From Clostridia bacterium (GTDB lineage: Bacteria; Bacillota; Clostridia; Oscillospirales; CAG-272), in the NCBI GenBank assembly GCA_017451975.1, contig JAFTNI010000065.1, positions 1 through 20,160 of the forward strand: a stretch of 20,160 nucleotides of DNA. Direction: 5' to 3'. Numbering within the stretch: the stretch's first letter is position 1; the number at the start of each line of letters is the position of its first letter. A program made the translations under genes and the position numbers. This document shows, one piece after another, positions 13,382-20,160 of this stretch. The notes under the pieces were generated by a model that saw nothing but the letters and a program-made list of their open reading frames with translations, searched no databases and was not told where the DNA came from.

Positions 13382-15859
13382 ATGAACGTTTTAAAATTTA
13401 TCATTGCAAATAATATTCTTCGCCTGCGCACCGACGCAGGCATGAGCCGAGCGGAGCTTGGCGATAAAATACACTACTCCGAGGATTATATTCTTACCTG
13501 GGAGCGCGCCGAGGATATGCCGGACGGCGACGCGATAGAGGCGCTTGCAAAAGCCTTTGGTGTTACGGCAGATTACATTACAAATCCGCACGACGAATGG
13601 GTTTCCAAGGAGCAGAGAGAGTACCTTGAAAACACGGCGGGGCTTGCGCCTGCGCTTGAAACAAAAAACCTGCGCGTACGCGCGGAAGAAGAGCCGAAAG
13701 AAGGGAAAAATACACCCGAAAAACCGAAGAAATTTTGGAAAACGGTGCTTCTTGCTTTCGCTTTTATCGTGGTGGCGGTATCCCTGATTTATGCGAGCGC
13801 AGAGCTTGGGCTTATAGGTTGCGCTTCGGAAAGCGCACCGCCCGATGACGATGGGCACGAGCATACCTTTGGCAGATGGATGCTTGTTACGAGTGAAACG
13901 CCGTACAGCGACGGTGAAAGCCGCAATTATTGCTATGGCTGCGAGGAATATTCCGAGGTTCGCGTGCTTCCCGCAAGCACGCCCGGGCTTATGCTTCAGA
14001 ACAATGACGATGGAACCTGCATTGTCGTAGGCGTTGGCCATGGGCCCGAAACGCCCACAGATGCTTTTGAAACTATAGTAATACCGCCGTATATAGCAAC
14101 GACCGACATCGACGGCAACCCCCTTGATATGCCCGTTGTGGGAATAGGGGCAGGTTTCCTTGGCTCGTTTGGCAGCGAGCTTCAGAAAAACGTAAAGAAC
14201 ATCGTCATTCCCGATACTGTAAAGGAAATAGGTGCATACGCCTTTTACGGCACGGGCATAGAAAAGGTATCCTTCCCCAAGGGGCTTACTTCTATAGGCG
14301 AATACGCATTTGCACACTGCGAAAGCATTGCGGAAATAGAGCTTCCCGAAAGCCTGGAGCATTTGGGCGAGGGTGTGTTTAAGGGGTGCACGGCGCTTAA
14401 AAAGATAAGCTGCCTCGGAAATTCTGTAACGGAAATACCGCAGTATATCTGCCAAAATTGCACGAGCCTTGAAAGCGCTTACTTCGGAACGGCGGAAGCT
14501 ATAGGCGCAGGCGCTTTTGAAAACTGCGTAAACCTTCGCAATTTCGATGCAGATGGTATTGAGGCCATAGAAGAAAAAGCCTTCTACGGCTGCAGCGCTA
14601 TTCCCACCTTTACCTTTAAAAAAGAAGTAAACTATATAGGCGATAGCGCGTTTGAGGGCTGCACGGGAATAGAAGAGATATATATGGCGCAAGACGGCGA
14701 GAAGATTATATTGTGCAACAGCGCATTCAAGGGATGCACCATGCTTTCCCGCATTGACCACGCAGAAAGATTTTCATCTATAGGCGATCACGCCTTTGCA
14801 GATTGCACGGCGCTTGAGAATATATTCGTTTCTGCCGAGCAAATAGGTATAGGCGCGTTTGCGAACTGCGCGAATATGAGCGCCGCGGTGCTTGGCGACG
14901 GAGTAATAGCTATAGGCGATGGCGCATTTGGATATTGCTCGGGGCTTACGGAAGTGTCGCTCCCCTCAAGCGTGAAAACAGTGGGCGAGGAAGCCTTCGG
15001 ATATTGCGAAAATATTGTGAAATTTGAAACCTTTGGCGCGCTTGAAAAAATAAATGCGAGAGCTTTTGAGGGCTGCGATAAGCTTACGGCGCTTGTGCTT
15101 TACAGTATGGCGGGCGAAGGGTTTGACGAGGTTTTCCGAGGCAACGAAAACATAATCGACGTTGAAATAAAATCGGGCGAAATACCCGCGCGCGCCTTTG
15201 AAAACTGTACGTCGCTGTTTCACGTTGAGCTTTCGGAAGGCGTTACGGCTATAGGCGAGTATGCTTTTGCAGGTGCCCGAAACGACGACGCTTATAATCC
15301 CATAGGCATCAATTTCCCTGAAAGCCTTAAGCATATAGGAAGCTACGCTTTTTCGGGCGCGGAGATTTTGGAGCTTACCTTGGGCGGAAATATAGAATAC
15401 GTTGGCGATTACGCATTTTCGGAAAGCTCTGTTTCGAAGGTTACTATAGAACGCGACGTTGAAACGTGGGGGAAATACGTTTTCGCAAGCTGCGCAAACT
15501 TAAGCGACATAACCGTGGCAGAAGGTGTTACGAAAATACCCGAGGGTATGTTCAGCGGCTGCGAAAGTTATTATTTTACGAGCGTAACCTTGCCCGAAAG
15601 CGTTACGGTCATAGGTGCAAATGCATTTGAAAAATGCAACTGGCTCAAAACAGTGAACCTTTCGAACGGTATTACGGAAATAGGCGAAGAAGCTTTCTAC
15701 TATTGCCAGCACATGGAAATAATAAACTTCGGCGGCACGAAGGCAGAATGGGAAGCCGTGCAAAAGGGCATGATGTGGAAATATTATATTGCGCTTGACC
15801 TTACCGTTTATTGCAGTGACGGCGAAATAGTATATCCCGGCACACTTTCACAGGCGTAA
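13382..15859 (+). CDS. Membrane-spanning Xre regulator with extracellular BspA-type leucine-rich repeats
   Basis: An 825-residue protein in four parts. Residues 5-68 form an Xre helix-turn-helix (MSRAELGDKIHYSEDYILTWE, then FGVTADYI). A charged linker follows (70-117). One membrane helix lies at about 119-141. The rest is predicted outside: a short CxxC-type segment beginning HEHTFGRW (159-195), then about 22 leucine-rich repeats of the BspA/LRR_5 type from about 270 to 785, each with a core like IG-AF-GC, closing with FGGTKAEWEAV. The N-terminus lacks a signal peptide, so the helix must act as a signal anchor with the DNA-binding part inside. GAGG (13372-13375) precedes the ATG. Transcribed alone. 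It could be a one-piece receptor linking a surface ligand to transcription; this role is inferred from architecture only. Confidence 0.88.
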   Translation: MNVLKFIIANNILRLRTDAGMSRAELGDKIHYSEDYILTWERAEDMPDGDAIEALAKAFGVTADYITNPHDEWVSKEQREYLENTAGLAPALETKNLRVRAEEEPKEGKNTPEKPKKFWKTVLLAFAFIVVAVSLIYASAELGLIGCASESAPPDDDGHEHTFGRWMLVTSETPYSDGESRNYCYGCEEYSEVRVLPASTPGLMLQNNDDGTCIVVGVGHGPETPTDAFETIVIPPYIATTDIDGNPLDMPVVGIGAGFLGSFGSELQKNVKNIVIPDTVKEIGAYAFYGTGIEKVSFPKGLTSIGEYAFAHCESIAEIELPESLEHLGEGVFKGCTALKKISCLGNSVTEIPQYICQNCTSLESAYFGTAEAIGAGAFENCVNLRNFDADGIEAIEEKAFYGCSAIPTFTFKKEVNYIGDSAFEGCTGIEEIYMAQDGEKIILCNSAFKGCTMLSRIDHAERFSSIGDHAFADCTALENIFVSAEQIGIGAFANCANMSAAVLGDGVIAIGDGAFGYCSGLTEVSLPSSVKTVGEEAFGYCENIVKFETFGALEKINARAFEGCDKLTALVLYSMAGEGFDEVFRGNENIIDVEIKSGEIPARAFENCTSLFHVELSEGVTAIGEYAFAGARNDDAYNPIGINFPESLKHIGSYAFSGAEILELTLGGNIEYVGDYAFSESSVSKVTIERDVETWGKYVFASCANLSDITVAEGVTKIPEGMFSGCESYYFTSVTLPESVTVIGANAFEKCNWLKTVNLSNGITEIGEEAFYYCQHMEIINFGGTKAEWEAVQKGMMWKYYIALDLTVYCSDGEIVYPGTLSQA

Positions 15860-15882
15860 ATAAAAAACTGTAAACAAATAAT

Positions 15883-15916
15883 AAACCCCGACAGATTTTT
15901 TAGTCTGTCGGGGTTT
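15883..15916. terminator. Bidirectional terminator between the leucine-rich repeat gene and the DUF3795 gene
   Basis: A perfect 13-bp GC-rich stem (15883-15895 with 15904-15916) with an 8-nt loop. It serves both converging genes. Confidence 0.85.
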
Positions 15917-15936
15917 GCTATTCAATAGACCGTAAT

Positions 15937-16179
15937 TTATAGCTTTCTCAAATTATCTATTCTTTCGGGATTTTCAGACGATGCCCATTCTTTCAATGTG
16001 TTACATGGAAATTGAGAGCATTTTCCGCAATGCTCTTGATTTTTTTGTGAATTACATTTATATAAATCACATTCGCCCCAAAACACATTGCCTTTAATCG
16101 TTTTACACCCCTTGCAGTTTTGTTCTGTTTTGAATTTGCATGAATCACAATCAATTCCACAAATACTATAGTTTGCCAT
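15937..16179 (-). CDS. Small cysteine-rich DUF3795 family protein
   Basis: An 80-residue protein with ten cysteines (7, 11, 14, 22, 25, 37, 42, 51, 54, 59) in the pattern ICGIDCDSCKFK, NCKGC, GECDLYKC and HCGKCSQFPC. This is typical of DUF3795, a family thought to bind zinc but without an established function. GGGGGT lies about 8 nt before the ATG. Codon choice and the surrounding DNA are clearly more AT-rich than the neighbouring glycosidase and repeat-protein genes, suggesting recent acquisition. A well-placed promoter lies about 95 nt upstream. Confidence 0.85.
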   Translation of the reverse strand: MANYSICGIDCDSCKFKTEQNCKGCKTIKGNVFWGECDLYKCNSQKNQEHCGKCSQFPCNTLKEWASSENPERIDNLRKL

Positions 16180-16274
16180 ATTAATACCCCCATCAAATTT
16201 TTATTTATCGTTATAAATTTATCGCAAGTTTCGTATTTATAGGGCAAAGCCCATAGCCTTGCAACACTGAATAT

Positions 16275-16303
16275 ATTATATCATAGATTGGCAGGGAAAA
16301 CAA
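16275..16303 (-). promoter_or_regulatory. Promoter of the DUF3795 gene
   Basis: On the minus strand, TTGTTT (16298-16303), a 17-nt spacer and TATAAT (16275-16280) with the extended TGA. It implies a leader of about 90 nt, which contains a small GGGC-TTT-GCCC hairpin (16242-16252). Confidence 0.65.
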
Positions 16304-16325
16304 TGATTATATTTCGGCTTTGTCG

Positions 16326-16412
16326 GAGTGATATTGTTGCTGTGCGCGACAGTGTTACTTTATTCGCCTATAGAACTCGCGGAGCGAATATCACTGCGAA
16401 GCAATATCACTC
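16326..16412. repeat. Nested palindromic element overlapping the alpha-galactosidase stop
   Basis: Three nested inverted arm pairs: GAGTGATATTG (16326-16336) with CAATATCACTC (16402-16412); CAGTG (16350-16354) with CACTG (16392-16396); TATTCGC (16361-16367) with GCGAATA (16384-16390). On the minus strand the start iterates GTGATATT-GCTTCGC-AGTGATATT-CGCTCCGC, a repeat-like texture. It could be a mobile palindromic repeat, a transcript-stabilising fold or a terminator of the alpha-galactosidase gene, although there is no T run. Confidence 0.55.
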
Positions 16413-18620
16413 GACCTTAGTTATTCTGAACGTGAACGTTCTGAAATCGCCGGGCATTTTGCCGTCTGCCGTTTTAAGGGGCAGAACGAGGCCAACGTTC
16501 ATTATCGCTGCGCCGGAAAGACGGAGGCAAAGGTCATATTCATTGTTTACAACCTCATAAACGGCTTTCTTATCGAGCCCGCGCGGGAAAATGCGCTTAT
16601 GCTCGTCGTTGGGGCGGCAGAGCGCGCGCATAGCCGTGATGTGCGCCTTTGCTTTATCCTTGGAAACAATCTGCATTGCAAAATAGTTGGAATCAAATGT
16701 GTTTTCGAGGCGGTAGAGGTCGCCGTTGAGTACAAGGTCTTCCATTTCCTTGTATTCTGCCACCTGCACCTTTACTTCCTCAAGCTCTTCGGGCGTTATT
16801 TTCGTTGTGTCAAGCTCGTAGCCCGTAGCGCCGAGGTGAGCAATATCGGCGCGTGTTTTGAAGGGCACCGTTCTGCTTGTCTGGTGGTTGGGGCATATGG
16901 AGGTGTGGCAGGAAATTGCCGAAAGCGGGTAGAAGAGAGATGTGCCGTACTGTATCTGCGTGCGCATATAAGCATCGGTATCGTCGCTTGCCCATATCTG
17001 CGGGAAGTAGTAGAGTATAGCGGGGTCGAAACGTCCGCCGCCGCCCGCGCAGCCCTCGAAGAAGATGTTGGGGAAGCCGCCTACAAGGCGCTGGCATATA
17101 TCGTAAAGCCCGAGCGCGTAGCGGTGGTGCATTTCCTGCTGGTTTTCTGCGGGGAGCGCGCGCGAAAAGTTTTCTGTAAGCGCACGGTTGAAATCCCACT
17201 TAACGTAATCTATTTTATTTTCGCGAAGGATTTTGGAAACCGCTTCCACTACGTAATCGCGTACGTCGGTGCGCGTGATATCCAGCACGAGCTGGCGGCG
17301 CGAAACGCAGGGCTCTGTGCCCGGCACGGAAATAGCCCAATCGGGGTGTGCGCGGAAAAGGTCGCTATCGGGGTTGACCATTTCGGGTTCGAACCATATG
17401 CCGAACTTCATGCCGGCGCCGTGAACGTAATCTATAACGGGCGCAAGTCCCTCAGGGAAGACCTCGGGGCTTACTACCCAGTCGCCAAGGCCCGCGCGGT
17501 CGTTGCGGCGCGCGCCGAACCAACCGTCGTCGAGCACGAAAGTATCTATGCCAGTGCCGCTCACTGCATCGATTATGGGTAAGAGTCGATCGGGAGTGCA
17601 GCCGAAGTAAACCGCCTCCCAGCTATTGATAACAACGGGGCGGTGCGCTTTTACAAAGCGCGGGTTTATAAGGTGGGCTCTGTATGCGTCGTGGTATTCA
17701 CGCGACATACCGCCGACACCTTCGCCCGAGTATGCCAGCACCGCTTCGGGCGTGGTAAATGTTTCTCCTGCGGGGAGCTCCCAGGTAAAATCGAAATCGT
17801 TAATACCGCCCGTAAGGCGCGTGTAACCCTTGGAGCTTACCTCTGCCTTTAGCGTGAAGGAAGCGGAATAGATAAGGTTTACGCCGAGCGCCGCGCCGTG
17901 CTCTTCCGTGGTGTCTTTATTGAGCAGGGCAAAGGCGGGGCTGTGGCGGCGCGTGGAGGAGGCAGATTTTTCATCTACGCAAATGAAGCCGTGGGGTATG
18001 GGCGTGCGCTCGGGCTTACCCTCTCGCGCCCATGCGTTTTCGATTGTGAGAAGGTCGTGGTTATTGCCGTAAACATCGAGCGCAAAGCTATATGCGCGAA
18101 GTATTTTTACGGGTTCGCCCGTGCGGTTTTCAACCTCCATATGGCGCGCAACCACTGCGGCGTCATCGTATACGGTGTAGAAAAGGTGCACGCGCATTTC
18201 GGAGTTCATATCCTTGAGCGTGAGCTTCAGCGTTTCGCCGCCGCGCATGGAGGGTAATCCTGCAAGCGCGGGCTTTTCTGCGAGTATTTCGTGCGTTTCA
18301 TAGCGGAAATCGTTAAGTCTGCTGCCGTTTTTGAACATCATCTGGAACGAGCATTCGCGGAATTCGCCGTTGCCGTAGAAGGAAAATTCGCTGCGGTATA
18401 CATTGTAGGATTTTCCGCCTGCGTGAATTTCGCCGGGGATTGCCGCTTCGCCGGAATCGCCTATGTTGGCTTCGTATGTGTAGGAAAGCTCATCGCGCCC
18501 TATACGCTCGCCGAAGTAGTAATGCTCGGGGAAGCCGGTGAAGTTGATGCCGAAAATATAGGAAATATTTTTGCCTTCGAGAAAAAAGGTTTTTGTTTCT
18601 TTTTCAAAATAAATAGCCAT
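16407..18620 (-). CDS. GH36 alpha-galactosidase
   Basis: Removes alpha-1,6-linked galactose from melibiose, raffinose and stachyose in the cytoplasm. The 737 residues match the full-length bacterial GH36 type (about 730). It has an N-terminal beta-sandwich (about 1-320), then the TIM barrel with NSWEAVYFG (about 332-340), VLDDGWFG (about 362-369), WFEPEMV (409-415), KWDFNR with nucleophile Asp476, FEGCAGGGGRFD (521-532) and WASDDTD with acid/base Asp546, then a C-terminal beta domain. No signal peptide. AAAGGAG (18631-18637) is 10 nt before the ATG; an in-frame TTG at 18629 is too close to that site. Single gene, divergent from the ADP-ribosylglycohydrolase-family gene. Confidence 0.95.
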   Translation of the reverse strand: MAIYFEKETKTFFLEGKNISYIFGINFTGFPEHYYFGERIGRDELSYTYEANIGDSGEAAIPGEIHAGGKSYNVYRSEFSFYGNGEFRECSFQMMFKNGSRLNDFRYETHEILAEKPALAGLPSMRGGETLKLTLKDMNSEMRVHLFYTVYDDAAVVARHMEVENRTGEPVKILRAYSFALDVYGNNHDLLTIENAWAREGKPERTPIPHGFICVDEKSASSTRRHSPAFALLNKDTTEEHGAALGVNLIYSASFTLKAEVSSKGYTRLTGGINDFDFTWELPAGETFTTPEAVLAYSGEGVGGMSREYHDAYRAHLINPRFVKAHRPVVINSWEAVYFGCTPDRLLPIIDAVSGTGIDTFVLDDGWFGARRNDRAGLGDWVVSPEVFPEGLAPVIDYVHGAGMKFGIWFEPEMVNPDSDLFRAHPDWAISVPGTEPCVSRRQLVLDITRTDVRDYVVEAVSKILRENKIDYVKWDFNRALTENFSRALPAENQQEMHHRYALGLYDICQRLVGGFPNIFFEGCAGGGGRFDPAILYYFPQIWASDDTDAYMRTQIQYGTSLFYPLSAISCHTSICPNHQTSRTVPFKTRADIAHLGATGYELDTTKITPEELEEVKVQVAEYKEMEDLVLNGDLYRLENTFDSNYFAMQIVSKDKAKAHITAMRALCRPNDEHKRIFPRGLDKKAVYEVVNNEYDLCLRLSGAAIMNVGLVLPLKTADGKMPGDFRTFTFRITKVE

Positions 18621-18655
18621 GGTAAGCAAGCTCCTTTAAGAGTATTCTTGGCTAA

Positions 18656-18684
18656 ATGATACCATTTTAAAGAAAAAAAGTCAA
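18656..18684 (-). promoter_or_regulatory. Alpha-galactosidase promoter
   Basis: On the minus strand, TTGACT (18679-18684), a 17-nt spacer and TATCAT (18656-18661) with TGG before it (extended -10). Confidence 0.75.
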
Positions 18685-18735
18685 CATTACCGAGCAAAAC
18701 TAACAAAAAATAAAGTGTAAAAAATCGCTAAGGTA

Positions 18736-18764
18736 TTGCATAAAATGAAAAAATATGGTATACT
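18736..18764 (+). promoter_or_regulatory. Promoter of the ADP-ribosylglycohydrolase-family gene
   Basis: TTGCAT (18736-18741), a 17-nt spacer and TATACT (18759-18764) preceded by TGG (extended -10). It is divergent from the alpha-galactosidase promoter about 50 nt away. Confidence 0.75.
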
Positions 18765-18775
18765 AATCACAAGAA

Positions 18776-18800
18776 GTTTGCTTTTGTATATAATGCAAAC
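18776..18800 (+). promoter_or_regulatory. Inverted repeat in the leader of the ADP-ribosylglycohydrolase-family gene
   Basis: GTTTGC (18776-18781) and GCAAAC (18795-18800) are perfect arms around 13 AT-rich bases. It starts just past the predicted transcription start, where a bound repressor would block elongation. The spacer also contains TATAAT (18789-18794), but no matching -35 is seen. Confidence 0.45.
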
Positions 18801-18830
18801 AAAAAAATCAAAATCGGAGGATTGATTAAA

Positions 18831-19952
18831 ATGTATTACAACAACGATGCGCTCCAGCCCGATACGCTGGAAGAAATACTTGCCCTTCGCCCCGAAGGTG
18901 CAGACATCGCCCCCAAAAAGGTTGAAGATCTTTACAACAGAATGAAGGGTGCCCTTATCGGCCGTTTCGCAGGTTGCGTGCTCGGTATTCCCGTAGAAAT
19001 GTACCCTGTTGCAAGAATGCAGGCTGTTGCCCTTGAAAGCGGCACGACGTTCCCGCCCCAGACATACTGGAAAGGCACAGACCAGCCCGACAAAATCCAC
19101 TACCAGACAAACAAGAGAACAGATTACCTTGAAGAAAACATCAATAAGGTTCCTGTAGACGACGATATCACATACGTTATCCTCAACCTTCTCTGCCTTG
19201 AAAAATACGGCAAGAACTACACAATAGATGATATGGGCAAGCTTTGGCTTGATATTCTTCCCATCGCTTGCACTGCAGAAGACGAAGCTCTCCAGCAGAT
19301 GCGCGCAGGCACAAGAGCTGAATGTGCGGCTAACTTCAACAACTACGTAGAGCTTATCGGCGCGGCTATCCGTGCAGATGCTTTCGGTTACGTTGAAGCT
19401 GGTAACCCCGTTGCAGCGGCTAAACTTTCCTACAACGACGCTTACCTCACACACAGAAAGAACGGTATCTACGGCGAAATGTTTTGCGCTGCTGCTGTTG
19501 CCGCTGCTTTCACAGCTGAAACACCTCTTGATGCTATCAAGGTTGCTATGACACAGATCCCGAAGGAATCCGAGCTTTACCAGGCTCTCGAATGGGCTTT
19601 CTCTGTTGAAGATAAAGTTACAAACTATCTCCGCGCACGCGAGCTCCTCGATGAAAAATTCAGAAGAATGAGCCCCGTTCACACAATCAACAATATGTGT
19701 GCTATCGTGTTCTCCTTCATGCTCGGCGGCAACGATTTCCAAAAGTGCATCAGCGAATGCATCGCTATCGGTCTTGACAACGACTGCACAGGCGCTACTG
19801 TTGGCTCTATTGCAGGTGCTTGCCTCGGCTTCGACGCTATCCCCGAATACTGGTACAAGAACTTCAACGATACTGTTTGCACATATCTCACAGGTTACGC
19901 AGAAGTTTCTCTTTCCGACGTTATCGACAGATTCGTTAAGCTCAACGGTTAA
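18831..19952 (+). CDS. ADP-ribosylglycohydrolase (DraG/ARH) superfamily protein
   Basis: A 373-residue, all-alpha cytoplasmic protein. It shows the family entry motif KGALIGRFAGCVLGIPVE (39-56), an Asp cluster VPVDDDITYV (107-116) in place of the first metal-binding DDT, and the second metal motif GLDNDCTGATVGSIAG (314-329; Asp316, Asp318, Thr320). Members remove ADP-ribose from proteins or small molecules; many clostridial ones next to glycosidases are uncharacterised and may act on other ribosides or glycosides. CGGAGG (18815-18820) is 10 nt before the ATG; an in-frame TTG at 18822 is too close. Codons are strongly biased to AAC, ATC, AAG, ACA, GCT and CTC, unlike the neighbouring genes, suggesting high expression. 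Confidence 0.85.
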   Translation: MYYNNDALQPDTLEEILALRPEGADIAPKKVEDLYNRMKGALIGRFAGCVLGIPVEMYPVARMQAVALESGTTFPPQTYWKGTDQPDKIHYQTNKRTDYLEENINKVPVDDDITYVILNLLCLEKYGKNYTIDDMGKLWLDILPIACTAEDEALQQMRAGTRAECAANFNNYVELIGAAIRADAFGYVEAGNPVAAAKLSYNDAYLTHRKNGIYGEMFCAAAVAAAFTAETPLDAIKVAMTQIPKESELYQALEWAFSVEDKVTNYLRARELLDEKFRRMSPVHTINNMCAIVFSFMLGGNDFQKCISECIAIGLDNDCTGATVGSIAGACLGFDAIPEYWYKNFNDTVCTYLTGYAEVSLSDVIDRFVKLNG

Positions 19953-19966
19953 TTTTGATATTGAAA

Positions 19967-20005
19967 TGCCGGCAAAGCCTATCTATGGCTTTGTCGGCAA
20001 TTTTT
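19967..20005 (+). terminator. Terminator after the ADP-ribosylglycohydrolase-family gene
   Basis: A 13-bp stem with one G-U pair (19967-19979 with 19987-19999), a 7-nt loop and a TTTTT tail at 20001-20005. Confidence 0.88.
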
Positions 20006-20011
20006 ATGCTT

Positions 20012-20093
20012 ATAGATGTGCTTTTTCTTTTTGAAAGAAAAAGTGCGAAAAAGAAGCAAAAAAACTGACGGTTTATTGCTTTGTCACATCTAT
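20012..20093. repeat. 82-nt element with terminal inverted repeats and an inner hairpin
   Basis: ATAGATGTG (20012-20020) and CACATCTAT (20085-20093) are perfect 9-bp terminal inverted repeats. Directly inside the left arm lies a perfect 10-bp hairpin (20021-20030 with 20034-20043, loop TTG). The inside is AT-rich and has no coding frame. It could be a miniature inverted-repeat element or a structured RNA. The hairpin with its A/T tracts could also be a terminator for a gene beyond the right edge. Confidence 0.45.
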
Positions 20094-20160
20094 TTTTGAT
20101 TGAAACTTCTTGTTTTTTATGGTCTGCAAAGCACTATGGATTTAATAAAGCTTTTTAGGC
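20094..20160. other. AT-rich right edge, nothing recognised
   Basis: No frame, promoter or repeat that I can support is visible in these last bases. Confidence 0.5.

Noticed and set aside
13391..14761. Minus-strand open frame (456 codons) inside the leucine-rich repeat gene
   Set aside because: Mirror of a periodic repeat gene; the product is Ala/Tyr/Arg-rich without motifs, and no start signal is present.
13382..15859. CRISPR-like or tandem DNA repeat signal from recurring ATAGGCGA-type words
   Set aside because: The periodicity comes from the codons of the leucine-rich repeats; spacing and sequence vary as in a protein repeat.
16315..16325. GGCTTTGTCGG here and in the terminator at 19987-19997 as a dispersed repeat
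   Set aside because: An 11-nt match between two places is expected by chance many times in 20 kb, and the flanking bases do not match.

Overview
The window looks like a chromosomal segment of an anaerobic Firmicute of class Clostridia, probably a gut commensal that lives on plant oligosaccharides. The reasons are: sigma-A promoters, many with a TG extended -10; strong AGGAGG ribosome binding sites; small Xre regulators, some tethered to the membrane; a BspA-type leucine-rich repeat surface protein; and three glycosidases (GH13, GH3, GH36). I see no tRNA, rRNA, CRISPR array, transposase or integrase. The genus cannot be read from the sequence.

Layout. Positions 1-187 hold the 3' end of an unrecognised + strand gene that is more AT-rich than its neighbours. 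It abuts the 3' end of guaA (minus strand), a known landing site for genomic islands. GuaA here lacks the glutaminase domain. Upstream of it on the minus strand, a DUF1576-like membrane protein and a threonine-aldolase-type PLP enzyme form a probable operon. Divergent from these is a + strand trio: an ECF sigma factor, a single-pass membrane protein (probable anti-sigma factor) and a small lipoprotein. The trio ends at a bidirectional terminator facing a minus-strand Xre regulator with four membrane helices. A GH13 alpha-glucosidase follows (minus), then a lone 74-residue Xre repressor (+) with two tandem operators, then a long GH3 beta-glucosidase (+) with permuted domain order whose frame is broken by one amber codon inside the conserved GRNFEY motif.

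The second half has a metallophosphoesterase and rsmE (minus, operon). Divergent from them is an 825-residue protein joining a cytoplasmic Xre DNA-binding domain, one membrane helix and an extracellular array of about 22 leucine-rich repeats. Then come a cysteine-rich DUF3795 gene in an AT-rich pocket (minus), a GH36 alpha-galactosidase (minus) and, divergently, an ADP-ribosylglycohydrolase-family gene (+). Two palindromic elements of 80-90 nt lie in the last 4 kb, at 16326-16412 and 20012-20093.

Together the three glycosidases (alpha-1,6-glucosides, beta-glucosides, alpha-galactosides) suggest cytoplasmic breakdown of imported oligosaccharides, since none shows a signal peptide. The regulators suggest heavy investment in envelope sensing: ECF/anti-sigma/lipoprotein, Xre with four helices, and Xre with extracellular repeats. 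No intergenic stretch exceeds 300 bases.
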